From NCBI GenBank assembly GCA_011947345.1, contig JAAVTG010000064.1, positions 124,001-188,000 on the forward strand: DNA of 64,000 nucleotides, read 5' to 3'. A program made the position numbers and the translations under genes. Under the pieces are notes generated by a model. The model was not told where the DNA came from, searched no databases, and saw only the letters and a program-made list of their open reading frames with translations. Within the stretch, counting starts at the first letter, position 1, and every line of letters starts with the position of its first letter. The DNA comes from Phytophthora quininea (Eukaryota; Oomycota; Peronosporomycetes; Peronosporales; Peronosporaceae). Positions 1 through 10,840 of the stretch are shown here, in pieces.

Positions 1-1164
1 AGCATCGTGTGTCTGTCGTATTTGGCAGAGGTTCTCGTACGCGGCCAGTACATCTTTGAACGCCTGATTCTCTACATCAACGAGCCGTTGTCGGCTTTCG
101 AGCTCTGATATGTTCTGCATCTCTAGCGAAGTTGGTTGTGAGCGTCTACTATGTTTTTCGTTGATTGTCAGGTACTGTCAGTATCAGGAAATTTTGTGGA
201 CACCAAAGTGATTGATGTACGGAAAGTTACACAGAGGTGAAGTATGATCTTGAGCTAAATAAAGATAAAAATCCAGCAGTGAAATCGAGCGGCAGCACGG
301 AAGTTGAGTCACTCGTAAACTGCAGTTGGGCGTCTATATATATGAAGTCGTGCAATCCCAAATGTTACTGATTCACATGTAAGCGGTTATATTATACTAA
401 AATCGATTAGAGACAACACCTCTGGCTAAAAAGATATCGCCCACAATGTAGACAATGTTTCATGAGCAAAACCTGCATTAGATACGAAAAACTCGTAATT
501 AAACAAGAACGGGCTGTAAGATGACCAGTCCGTCTCCCGAGAACTTCGGGATGCGAGAGATAGACGTCGAACCTTGGATTTCCTGAGAGACTTTCCGGAT
601 ACCATTTCTGTGGTGAATTTTGGAGGGGTGTTGCAGTGCTAGATCAACCGAATAAAATAATCAATGTTAGTTATCCGCGCTGAAATATACATCAGGTGCT
701 GTGCAACCTACCTGCTGAGTTTTTCATGTCCATCGTCGCCATAGATGCGAGAGATAATTCGTCCGAGTGAGTGGTTTTCTCGTGACCTCAAGCTGTCGCC
801 GAGGTGTCTGCATTAGCTTCCCTGCCTTATGCGCAGCTGTGCATTTCCGCAAGTGGGGATGACAGGTCCTTTGATGTAGACTACCTAGCGTGCGAGCCGG
901 CGGGTCCGTGTTATTGCCTTTCGTCGGAAGAGTTGCTTTCGTCTTGACTGACGCGCTCTGCTGATGCGAAGCCTTCAGACAGAGTTCATGATCCAGTAAA
1001 TTCCCACAACAATAGTATGTATCAGTATTTACCTTTTCAAGTGCGCGTTTGCTGTTGTCTTTCCCCAGCCATGGCGGATCAAATTGAGCAAGACTAGCCT
1101 CGCTTTTCTGCAACTGCTCTGAAATCTCTCTTGTACCGCCAGCATTTGAAAAGTGTGATCCCAC
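1..1164 (-). CDS. 5' part of a multi-exon coiled-coil protein gene (partial, runs off the left edge)
   Basis: Coding-like pieces on the minus strand fit a spliced gene. The first exon is about 1164-1033 (44 codons from ATG 1164) and ends at an AG/GTAAAT donor. A 75-nt intron follows to a CAG acceptor. A second exon, 957-712, ends at an AG/GTAGGT donor. A later exon, 174-1, follows an acceptor preceded by a CTGAY-type branch site and stays open to the window edge. Its peptide is rich in E, Q, L and R (ELESRQRLVDVENQAF) and looks like a coiled coil. Further coding-like sequence around 640-520 may be a middle exon. The reading frame does not pass cleanly through exon 2 (a second frame looks coding from about 810 to 712), so either one base is lost or a boundary is wrong. 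I do not recognise the family. Confidence 0.4.
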
Positions 1165-1569
1165 AATGAATCTATCTTCCCGTTATGACTTGCCTTCTTG
1201 ATGTTCTTAAGTCCTCTGGTGGAGACAGACTCGCAGAATAAGTATTATCTATCCACAATCTATGTCATGGTAATATCATATTATGATAATTCAGATGAAA
1301 ATTATGTATACGTAACATCAAGTCACGAAATGTAAGTGTCACCTCGGCGGCGGTGATAGGGGAAAATCAACGACTGGAAGGAAGCGTATGAAGTGTGTAA
1401 GGCCATAGTTAACCCTTTAGTCCTGGTTTTACTAGAAATACACTAGAAAAATTATGAACGGCTTCACTCCCATGTAGCCAAAATCTCGTTTGTAGCAAAT
1501 GAAGGTTACCATTTTAAAGAAATGTTTGATAGTGCAAATGAGGGCTAGAAATGCAACAACAGGGAAAAC
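1165..1569. other. Intergenic gap without a recognisable gene
   Basis: AT-rich spacer between two minus-strand genes. It contains a TTAACCCTTT block near 1411 that resembles the piggyBac-like ends seen at 31822-31868, but no second end was found nearby. Confidence 0.4.
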
Positions 1570-2447
1570 TCAGGCAGCGGCGTTGACTGCTTCTTCCCAC
1601 GAAATGTCCCTTAGCTTTGTGGTTGCTTGGCACTGCTTCTCACGAAAGAGCTTCATGCTTGAAAAGTGGGAGATGACAACAATGGTACCAGGTGGAGGCA
1701 GCGCTGCATCTGTGGACTCCATATTCCAAATCGTGGCTGTGAAGAGGACGGTATCGACTTCTTCCCTGTTTTGATCGTACTGGTCTCGAAACACCTACAT
1801 ATTAAGTCCATTGTTAGAGCACTAGTAATGTGCATGCATTTAGTTCCTTACGGTAAGTAGAGTTTCCAGCGTTTCCGGCGACGTGGCATCAGTGAAGTGC
1901 AAGCGAACCAGCCTGGACTCCTTGTACATGTGGTCAGAGACCCACAGTAGCTTCATTCTCAGCTCGACGCTTTGGAGCGATACTTTCCTCTGGATTAGCT
2001 CTTGTAGGTCTAATCAAATTCACTGTTAGAGTGTGCAACATACACAGCTATCCAAACTCACACACCTTGAACGGACGTAACGATCCGTGGAGACGTGCCA
2101 CTTGGTCGAGCTGCTAAAAGTTGCTGTAGGCGCTGGTATGGGCTTTGTCTTGGAGCGACGTCGATCTCACCGTGCAGTTCATCGATCGCGTTTGGTGTCG
2201 GCACTGCCGTATGCGTCGGTGGAGGTGGCAGAGGCATCGACGGGGGCATCGACATCGCCGTCTCCGTCGGTGGTGGTGGGGGCGGGGGCGTCGGCATCGT
2301 ATGCGTCGATGTTGGTGTTGGTGTACGTGTACGCGTACGTGTACACGTAGACGCTACAATGGCAGGTCTGGCGGCATCCACCTCGGTCGTGTCGGCCATA
2401 GTTGTCGCTTTGGCCGACCTACCAACGCGCTTGAGTTTTCCAGGCAT
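1570..2447 (-). CDS. Three-exon gene, Pro/Thr-rich N-terminus and beta-rich C-terminal domain; function unknown
   Basis: Exons 2447-2066, 2009-1852 and 1794-1570 splice in one frame to 254 residues. The two introns (56 and 57 nt) have GT/AG borders (donors GTGTGT and GTAAGG, acceptors TTAG and TGTAG). The N-terminus is basic with a possible nuclear localisation stretch (KLKRVGRSAK). Residues ~30-80 are low-complexity, with TR/TP dipeptides and a seven-proline run. The C-terminal ~120 residues alternate hydrophobic strands and end with a PPPGTIVVISHF segment, loosely reminiscent of OB-fold proteins, but I cannot assign a family. The gene model is well supported by splice sites and frame continuity; the OB-fold idea is inference only. 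It lies head to head with a BRCA2-like gene 1.8 kb away. Confidence 0.6.
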
Positions 2448-2540
2448 AGGTGAATTTAAAAGTGAGCTTGCAGGGGTTCATACTGTACATACTACATACA
2501 ATATACGCCAATATGCACCAATAATGTAGCCAAAATTGCG

Positions 2541-2786
2541 ATGTCAATGAAGGCTCAACCCTACTTAGCTATCGGTTGTCTAATTGGTTGGTTGATAAGT
2601 TCATCAACCGGAGCCGCGCTGCACAAGTCCCAAATACCTTTTGAAAAGGAAACAAACAACTTCAACTTCAACCAGAGCATCGCTCTGAGCCAGGACGTCC
2701 AACTGACTTCAGGTTGCTTGTGCATACGTTTGATCAGGATGGTGTGCCGAATACAGGGTTTACAGACATATGCTCCTCCAATTTAG
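2541..2786 (+). CDS. Possible small secreted peptide
   Basis: 81 codons from ATG 2541, or 79 from the second ATG at 2547. A short basic start is followed by a hydrophobic stretch (AIGCLIGWLISSSTGAA) that reads as a signal peptide with an A-x-A-like cleavage context. No RxLR, EER or LFLAK motif and no clear cysteine pairing follow. The frame could be fortuitous; nothing else supports expression. Confidence 0.25.
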   Translation: MSMKAQPYLAIGCLIGWLISSSTGAALHKSQIPFEKETNNFNFNQSIALSQDVQLTSGCLCIRLIRMVCRIQGLQTYAPPI

Positions 2787-3315
2787 GTCGAATACTAGCT
2801 GAATTTTAGATTATGGATAGAGATCATTATCTTCTGGTTGCTCATTTCCGATTTTCGGATAAACGTGGAATAGGTGCTGGTATGTAGATCTGTGATTAAT
2901 GTAGACAGCGACACAAAATCATGCTTTTCAAGATTTTGTTGACCTATCTCTTTGTTTCTGCACATCTATCTACACTTGTGACCGTAGCAGACTTCTTTGG
3001 CAGATACGAGTAGTGACTCATTGTAGTAGGCTCCAAAATCTTCGCCATGGTCCACACTTACTTCAACACTTCTTATTTAAGCACCGCCACTGTAGGCACC
3101 AGATCTTACTTCAACTAAGCATCGCCACAGGGACTTCAAAGCCGCGCTTCAAGGTAAACCCAGTATGCAGTTGTTTAAAGGTGGCAGTGCCGCCAAGAAT
3201 GTACGCAGACTTCGATTCCTACTGTGCATGCAACAGTCTATCCTCACTGCGAGCCTAATTGCACTGGGTGAGCCCTCCTTTCGGGCCGCGCTGGCATTCT
3301 ATGCAGGGGACTTAC

Positions 3316-3551
3316 TTTTCATTTTGACGCCTTCGCAAGACCCACATGCAATGACTTTTCTCCTCCTCAGTGATCGGCGCAAAGTACTTAACAGGAATAC
3401 TGTCAGAGCTTTCAGCTGTATAACTTGTTCGTTGCCTTTTACGAGCCCTCGATAACTGCCTCTTAGCAGCGGCTTTCTCCCTCTGGTGTGCAAGATCCAA
3501 GTGGGCAAGCAAGTCGTCTTCATCGTTTTCCTGCGTCGCAGGTGACGCCAT
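3316..3551 (-). CDS. First exon of a small basic/acidic hypothetical protein
   Basis: From ATG 3551 the frame encodes an acidic start (QENDEDDLLAHLD) followed by a basic helix (KAAAKRQLSRARKRQR). It runs into a textbook GTAAGT donor whose GT lies at 3315-3314, so the open frame stopping at 3312 is probably an exon rather than the whole gene. Downstream exons between 3000 and 3310 could not be fixed: several AG acceptors are possible and no frame dominates. The family was not recognised. Confidence 0.35.
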
Positions 3552-4206
3552 TACTACACGTCATTCATCATCCCCAACGTTAGCTTAACAAACGCATCCC
3601 CACTGCAGTCAAATGCTGCTGCCGTACCTGGTTCGGATCGCCGAGGATGCTTGGCCCCTAGCTGGGAGGTGCTCGCGGTGCAGCGAATCAATGACTGGAC
3701 GTCGTTGTCTACCGTCGGGGTTGTCATTCTTTGTTGAAGTTGAAGGGCTTTTACCTTTTACCTTTTAGAAGGGAAAAAGGACACGCCGGGTTCACTGCGG
3801 TTACTACTGCCTCCGAGGTCGGAAATTCCGACGTGAAACGTCTTAGGTAACTCATCAATGTGGTGCACACGAAACGGCTGGTCCAAAACCGAAGCACCAC
3901 CGAACACTTCTCTATGCCCACCCCAGGGCATTTCCAACCAATCAAAAGCGATAATTATAATATCAACCAATCAAGTTTGACTTGGTCTGTCAATACCGGT
4001 ATTTTTCGGAGAGAGGACCGTGGGGACAACTGTACTACGGCAGATCGAATAAAGCATAGTTCTTCGAACTACGAATAAGAGTGGCGGTAAACATGTGAAA
4101 AACATTTCAAATAAATGCGGAAATTCCGGAAAATGTACCTCATTCTCAAAAGGTAAATGTTTCCATACAAAAACCAAGAGTGCAAATTATCGCGCGTAAT
4201 TCACAC
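3552..4206. other. Gap upstream of the BRCA2-like gene
   Basis: No gene seen. It contains pyrimidine-rich repeats (ACCTTTT units near 3753) and an AT-rich stretch just before the ATG at 4207, which would be the promoter and 5' UTR of the following gene. Confidence 0.4.
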
Positions 4207-7200
4207 ATGGAGGACAATTCGGAGACCTGCCGCGCGGTCTTCGACGCTCTGGGGTGTTCAAGCAGGACTTCGACACGGCCATGCAGATCCTCATGTACCA
4301 GGACGAGAAAGTTGCGCGGCTGACCCTCGAAGACAAGCAGGAGTCAGCTAACCGGAGGTCGAGACGGCGCGGACGCTGGAGCGGAAGGGTATCACCGTCC
4401 AGCAGCTCACACAGAGCCACCAAGAAGAGGCAGAGGGCTCAAGAATGGGAAGAGAATCGACCGGAACCTCCGGCGTCGCCGTTTATCGCTTTGACGCCCA
4501 CACAGGCGACTCATAGTCAGCTGCTGACGACGGACAGTCAGTGGAATACGCAGCAGGTTTCAAGTTACCCGTTTAGTGGGATATTACCAGAGTCGCAGTT
4601 CATGCCAAGTGCTACACTGGAGGAGAAGACGCAGGAAACGAAGGATAGGACGCAGGAGGAGCTTGTTGGCGACTCGCAGGACTCGTTGGGGATTAGTGCA
4701 AGTCCACAAGAGCACAGCAGTGACTCACAGACACAAGCTTCAGAACTGAAGAAGCACCTTGAGTCGCCTAACTCAGTTAGGCGCGTTACAAAATCTTTCA
4801 CAGTATCTACAGACCAGCACGCAATTGAAGAGACCTTATCGACGATGCCCAATTTGTTCCAAACCGCAAAGGGCAAGTCATTAACGCTGTCGAAGGCCAA
4901 AGTGCAGGCGTACGAAGCGAAATTGTGCGCTGAAGAGGACGAGGGGAGGCTGTCGCCGAGACAGCAGCGACAGCAGCTCGCTTTCCGACCAGGAATGCCG
5001 CATGCAGCGACAAAGTTGCCGATAGTGGTCTTGAGGATGTTGCTGGTGCAGGGGCTGCGACAATGCTGAGTTTATTCCAGACTGCGAGAGGTAAGTCTTT
5101 GACACTATCAAAGGACAAGGTGCAGGCGTACGAGGCGAAACTGTGCGCCAAGGAGGACGAAGGGGAGGTAGTCGCCGCGTCGGCAGCTCGCTGTCCGAGC
5201 TGGAAGGCCGTCAGCAGCGACCGACTTGTCGAAACTAGTCTCAAGTATGTTGCTGATGCGGGGGCGGCAACAATACGGAGTCTGTTCCAGACCGCGAAGG
5301 GCCGATCGCTGGCACTATCGAAGGCCAAGGTGCGGGCCTACGAAGCAAAACTGTGTGCTGAAGAGGACATAGTGACCGCCGTCGCCGAGTCTGTAGCGCC
5401 TGAAGCTCGTGTTCAGAGCAGGAATGCGGACAGCAGCTATCGTGTTGTCGATGCCGGTCCCGAGGATACTGCTGATGCAGGAGCGGCAACAATACCGAGT
5501 CTGTTCCAGACCGCGAAGGGCCGATCACTGACACTATCGAAAGCCAAGGTGCAGGCGTACGAGGCGAAATTGTGCGCCGAGGAGGACGAGGAGAATGCTG
5601 CCGCTGAGTCAAGAGCGTCGGCAGCTCACTTTCCTAGCAAGAGTACTACTGTTAACGACCGCGTTGTCGATATCGGTCTCGAGAATGTTGCAGATGCGAG
5701 GGTGACGACGATGCCAAGTTTGTTCCAGACTGCGAAGGGCAGATCTCTTACACTGTCGAAGGCCACTGTCCGGTCGTACGAGGTGAAACTTTACGCCGAG
5801 GTGGACGAGGAGAAGGTTACCATCGAGTCTCCTGCGTCAGCAGCTCGTGTTCCGAGCCAAAATGCGATCTTCTGCAACCGAGTTGTTGACACCGGTCCCG
5901 AGGATATTGCTAGTGGAGAGGCGGCGACAACGCCGAGTCTGTTCCAGACCGCGATGGGCAGGTCTTTGTCACTATCGAAGGCGAAGGTACGGGGCTACGA
6001 AGCGAAACTGTGCGCGGAGGAAGACGAGGGGAATTCCACCGCGGAATCCGCAGCGTCATCAGTTCACTCTCCGAACAGCAATATTGCCTTTAGCGACCGA
6101 GTTGTCGGTGACAATCTCGAGGCTGTTGCGGAGGCAGCGATAATGCCGAGTTTGTTCCAGACAGCGACGGGCCGATCGCTGACGCTGTCAAGGGCCAAGG
6201 TACAGGCGTACGAGGCGAAATTGTGCGCCGAGGAGGACGAGGAGAAGGCCGCCGCCGAGTCAGCAGCGTCAGTGCCCCGAGGTACGACCGACTGTGTTGA
6301 TTTTAGTGACCGTGCACGCGGTAATTATGGGGGCAATGCTGCTTGTTTGGGAGCACTAGACGAAGAGAAGGATCTAACAGTGGCTGGTGGATTGTATGCT
6401 GTTGCTGCTGGTGATGAAAAGCGTGGCTCGCTGAATCAAAAATTCCCTCGACAAAATATGGTAAAGTCATTGGAGACCGCTTGGGGCAGTGCTGCAGCAC
6501 CAACTTCCTCAAATAAGAAGACGAACTTTGCTTATGGGCGTGGTAAATTGGTACGGCGTGATCACCCGGTTGGATCGACGCGCGGATTTGTGCCGCCTCG
6601 GCCCCGTCGAGTCCGCGAACTTGAGGGGGACAAGGAAAATATGAGCCCAGGCAAGTTGGTTTGTCAAACCACAGCGTTGGAAGCCTCGAAGTCATGGCGA
6701 GCTTCACCACTATCATCGGAAAATGCTCATCCGAATCAACGTATGCAGCACCGTCCGTTAAAGCCAAAAGGACTCTGTAAATCCTTAGTTTGTCCTTCAC
6801 AAGAACGGCAAAGTCGGAAAGGATTTCATCCGCCAGTGGCCAGCAAGAAACGCCCCTCGAGTGCTTCCCAGTATCGTGATAAGAGTTGCTACCCAGCAAG
6901 CAAGAAGTTGAAACTCGGTGGTGGTGAAGTGGCTCGACCTTTTGTTTATCGGGAGGCTATGAAGATCTCACTCACACATCTCATTGGGCTCCAAGAATGC
7001 GATTCTTATTTTTGTGGTGCAGCTAACGAAGAACCTCGGATCCAAGTGTTGAACGCAATCACAGCTAGCAATGCTGTTAACGTTCTCTTTTCTCGCAAAG
7101 ATTCCAGTGCGGTAGTACAGCGTCATTTTGATGATCCATATGACCCAACTGTTTTTCTAGGCCCTCACGAGATGTATTGCCAATTGATCACTGGAAATCA

Positions 7201-9611
7201 TATCACTACGGCTGTGGGCGCTACGTTTGAGTGGTTCACGAATCACTACTGTTGGATAGTGTGGAAATTGGCAGCAACGGAGCGATCGTTCCCACGTTTG
7301 CTTCTGAATAAGTATCTGACTTCGGACCAAGTTTCACGCCAGATATGCCATCGCTACCAGCGCGACTTGAACGAAGCCCAACGCTCTGTCCTAAAGAAAA
7401 TTCTTCACCGAGATGCAAGTTCTCTGAGCTGTATGGTCTTGTGCATTGCTGGTGTGCTGCCATATCCCGTTAAAAAGAGCAACCAATTGACCAGGAATTG
7501 CCGCCGTGCTGGAACATGGCGCTAGTGCTGACGGATGGATGGTACTCGGTGTATGCTGTTCCAGACGCCCCACTAGCGGCTGTACTGTGGAAACTCCATG
7601 AAAAAACAAGCATTATCGGTACTAAAATCGCTACTTGGAATGCGTCTTTGCAAAATTCAACTGAAGGTATCGATCCGATGGAGTGCGCAGTGGTGCGGGA
7701 ATCTCAGTGGAAGAACCCTTTGCTGGCCAAAGATGAGTTAACACAGTGGCCCTATTTGCAGCTCAGGTACAATAGCACTCGGCGTGTTAGCTTTGAAACA
7801 CAGCTTGGATTGGAGAAGCTGCGCTTGACTGCTCCAACTCAAACCCAGGTACGGAGACAGGAGTCACAACTTACTTTTTCCTTGTTCAAAAGCGTGCCAT
7901 TAAAGAGTCTAGAAGTTGGCGGTGGGATGGTTCGGTCCGTGCGCGTGAAGTTGACGCGGATTTCACCTGTGCTTCACCTACAATCGAAAGAGTGGGCGCT
8001 AGGGCCACGAATTCTCTGTGAAGAGCAACTGGAGTTGTATTTCCAGCTTCGTTCGGAATATTCTCGTATGACCAGGAGCAAACAAAGCCGTCAGGACGAC
8101 AAGGACGACGACTTCTTAGTCGATAGAGAAGGTGGTGAGGATCAGATTGCCATCCCTTTGCCTATGCCATTCGTTAAGCTTGACGTGGTTTGCACGCATC
8201 CTTCCCTTCAAAGAGATAAAGGGACGGGCACTGGCGTTTTAACTGTCTGGCGTCCTGCTGAAGACTTGCTCGCAGGTGGACTCCGAGAAGGTGGCGAATA
8301 TTTTGCCAGTAGCTTGACTGTGAACTGGAAAATAGACGGTGGACGCAGTCAGGATGCGTTCTTGCGACTAAGTTCCACGAAGCATACAACTTTTGAGAAA
8401 ATCGAGGACGACTCGAGTGACAGCTGCATCAAACTAACTCATACGATGGACTCAAAGTCGTGTGTTGACATTCAGCAAGCTACAAAAGACTATCGAACCC
8501 ATTACGAGAAGGGTCTTGTTCGGAATGAGCGCAGATCGACCATCGATGTGTGTGTATTTGTCGTGTTGGTGACGACTCGCGACACCCAGGACCCTACTGC
8601 AACGTCCAAAAGACAAGCAGAGGTTTCTTTGCTGGACCCTGCTGTCAAACCTAAAGAGTCTCGCTTTATAAAGCACGTTTTCGTCACCGACCGAAGTCAT
8701 CATCTCATGAGCATTCGGCTCTCCGAAATGGAAGTTAACTTGACAAGTGCGACGTCATCCAAACGAGCCTCCTCCTCCTCCTCGTTTATTTTTCGTCGAG
8801 GAAACAAAAATGTCTGGAAAGAAGGCGCGATTGTCTGTCTCAGTGGGCTCGAAATTTCCCACTACGATGAACAACTGCGTGTGCTAGACTGCGTGTTGGT
8901 TGAAAGCTCACAAATTGTTTCCTTTCCGTCGAAGAAGTCTCCATTCTGGGATGAGTTCCGACTTCTCCAAAGCGAGGTAAAGCCGCCCATACCTCCTGGA
9001 GATTCCAACCATTTTGTCAACGAGGTAAAACAACTCAAGAGGTACCTGGAACGAGACGTACTACTGCTGGACAGTGTTCCATCTCAAGAACATGACAGCC
9101 ACGTCGAAGCGATTGAGCATGAGCAACTCACTCAAGATTTGCGGACTCATGAAGAGGAAAGCCAAAAGATCCTACCATCGATACGTCGAGCAGTCAAGGA
9201 CACAACCATTTACGATGGGATGGAGCGGTTGTCAAGGTCTTGCCGCTGGTGGGGACAAGTCGACTCATGTTTCCGCGAGAAGTGATAGCGTTCGCTAGTG
9301 TCAATCTGCGGGCGGACGACAATGCCTTCCGCACGGTGTACCTCACACGAGACGCTCTAATGACCATGAAGTCATTGCTACATGCAGCTGGTATTGCCAA
9401 ACCTACTGACGGTGATATGAGCTTAGTCCAAAGCGTTGGGCAGTCCATCAATGAGGTCACTGCAATGTCGCAGTCGAAAGCTAACGTCTTTCGGTTTGAG
9501 ATGCGGCAGTCGACGAACGAGCGTCTGATCAATAGCTGGAAGCCGTGGGAACGTCTTCATGCGTCGTATTGGATGGCGCTGAGTGTCGACGCAATTTCAC
9601 CTTCAACATGA
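4207..9611 (+). CDS. BRCA2: BRCA2-like homologous-recombination mediator (frameshifted in this sequence)
   Basis: BRCA2 loads RAD51 onto RPA-coated single-stranded DNA in the nucleus. Seven BRC repeats (FxTAxGxxxxxS core, e.g. FQTAKGRSLTLSKAKV) lie at 4850-6240. A KEN motif follows at ~6636. Then come the BRCA2 helical domain (~6930-7440, with the characteristic NHYxWIxWKLAA) and OB1 (~7500-8000, LTDGWY and YNSTR). OB2 (~8220-8330, VLTVWRPAEDL) and OB3 (~8540-8980) complete the DNA-binding region; an obvious tower between OB2 helices was not seen. Four single-base losses, all in homopolymers, break the frame: G-run 4251-4254, G-run 4943-4946, A-run 7472-7476 and G-run 9217-9219. Counting them, the span is 1803 codons exactly, with no other stops, which argues for sequence error rather than decay. 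No introns are needed. ATG 4207 is chosen because its frame joins the rest through the first G-run. Confidence 0.92.
4850..6240 (+). repeat. Seven tandem BRC repeats
   Basis: RAD51-binding repeats begin near 4850, 5066, 5278, 5500, 5716, 5935 and 6151, i.e. every 212-222 nt. Each has FQTAxGxSLxLSxAxVxxYE followed by an acidic KLCAEEDE-like tail and a variable ~35-residue linker. Conservation between repeats extends beyond the minimal BRC core into the YEAKLCAEED tail, which suggests internal expansion of one ancestral unit. A SLETAWGSAA segment near 6462 may be an eighth, decayed copy. Confidence 0.9.
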
Positions 9612-9749
9612 CAAGCAGAAGAAGAAGGACACCACATCACGCCCTATTTTTCGCTTAGGAAGTGATGCTCGAAATAGTAGTGAATTTCTCGTGGTTTGCT
9701 CTTATCATCGCTAATCATTCAAGAAAATACAAGCTGAACCACGACAAGG

Positions 9750-10208
9750 ATGGTTGGGACGGCAATGTCGAAGAAGCGGAGCGAGGAGTACCTTCGTCAG
9801 CGTGAGAACGGCTTCAATCTCTCGGGTGTGCACCAAGAACGTTTGCCGACGTATAACGCGTTGATGGACCGCAATCTGCGGCACCACTTCGAGAGTCGAC
9901 CGCTACAGAACCACCTGAATGAACTGGGTCTCATCGACCAACGCGGACGCATCGTCGACCTGGACAAACAGAAGTCGAAGCTGTTCATCATCGACCAGGA
10001 ATTCAAACTCGCCGAAGAGGCAGAACGCAAGAAGCACCGCGAAGAGGAAGAACTGCGTCGCCGCGTGCAGATGAAGCGTCACGACGCTCTTCACGACGCT
10101 CGTCAGCGAGAGAAACTCATGCAGCTCAAAGAAGAGAAGAAGATTGCTCGCGAGATCGTGCAGGCCGCCAAGGGCTACAACTCTGTCAAGCCGCCGAAAA
10201 GCAGATAA
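9750..10208 (+). CDS. Basic coiled-coil protein, conserved-looking, function unknown
   Basis: 152 codons from ATG 9750; a second ATG at 9765 gives MSKKRSEEY and is equally plausible. The middle (ELGLIDQRGRIVDLDKQKSK) looks like a compact conserved motif. The last 70 residues form a highly charged helix (EEAERKKHREEEELRRRVQ) ending in a basic tail. It sits 138 bp after the BRCA2-like gene and only 68 bp before the Mediator 28-like gene, both on the same strand, without frame damage. Flagellar or ciliary small coiled-coil proteins have this look, but I cannot name a family. Confidence 0.7.
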   Translation: MVGTAMSKKRSEEYLRQRENGFNLSGVHQERLPTYNALMDRNLRHHFESRPLQNHLNELGLIDQRGRIVDLDKQKSKLFIIDQEFKLAEEAERKKHREEEELRRRVQMKRHDALHDARQREKLMQLKEEKKIAREIVQAAKGYNSVKPPKSR

Positions 10209-10276
10209 ACACGTCAATACCAATAATTATTGCTCCTGTTATCTTGAACAAAGTAAACCCGCTAATATTGTGCAAT

Positions 10277-10738
10277 ATGAAGGTCGAAGCAGAGGGGACC
10301 AATGCTGCCGACGCTGCGTCTGCGGGCGAGACGGCGCTCTCGGAGATGAACGCGGCGTTCGCCAGCTGCCTGTCGCTCGTGTGTCCGCCCATCCAGTACC
10401 CGCCGCACTGCCGCTTCAACCCCGTGCGAGACGCCGCCGATACGGCCGAGATCGAGGCCCGCCTGGAGGAGTTTTTCTTACATGCCAAGCAGCTGGAGCA
10501 GCTCTTCCTGAACGACACAGTGGACGCCTTGGCTGCTGTGAGCTTAGAGACGACGGAAGAGCAGACAGAGACCTCAGGGGGACGACAGCAACAGAGCGAA
10601 CTGGAGCTCGAGATCCTCAACTTGGAGGCCGAATTGGCCGAGAAGAACGACCTGATCGAGAAGTACACGGAGGTGGTGCGAGGCTGGGAGGGCAAATTCA
10701 AGCGCCTGGACCACCGCATGTCTCCCGACCGAGACTGA
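10277..10738 (+). CDS. MED28: Mediator complex subunit 28-like protein
   Basis: 153 residues from ATG 10277; the in-frame codons upstream of it are a TTG-led 5' UTR extension. MED28 belongs to the head region of Mediator, which bridges activators and RNA polymerase II in the nucleus. The protein shows the family layout: an N-terminal helix (MNAAFASCLSLV), a helical stretch with paired phenylalanines (EEFFLHAKQLEQLFL), a variable acidic insert, and a C-terminal coiled coil with the typical LEAELAEKNDLIEKY...W pattern. Length is close to that of animal MED28 (~178 aa). Assignment rests on pattern recognition, and other small coiled-coil Mediator subunits are the main alternative. It converges on the aminotransferase gene, 102 bp away. 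Confidence 0.65.
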   Translation: MKVEAEGTNAADAASAGETALSEMNAAFASCLSLVCPPIQYPPHCRFNPVRDAADTAEIEARLEEFFLHAKQLEQLFLNDTVDALAAVSLETTEEQTETSGGRQQQSELELEILNLEAELAEKNDLIEKYTEVVRGWEGKFKRLDHRMSPDRD

Positions 10739-10840
10739 AGAGACGGACAATGAAAGGAACAGTAGCTTTCATGTTGAGTACTTGAGCTATCGAAGAAACT
10801 GCAAGCTGGTGGGGACTTAACACTCACTGCTTTGTTGTGT

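Noticed and set aside
2095..2529. Gly/Val-rich plus-strand frames over 2087-2529
   Set aside because: Shadow of the Pro/Thr-rich first exon of the 1570-2447 gene.
4254..5069. Separate 271-, 820-, 595- and 123-codon genes over 4254-9611
   Set aside because: They are consecutive parts of one BRCA2-like gene separated by homopolymer frameshifts.
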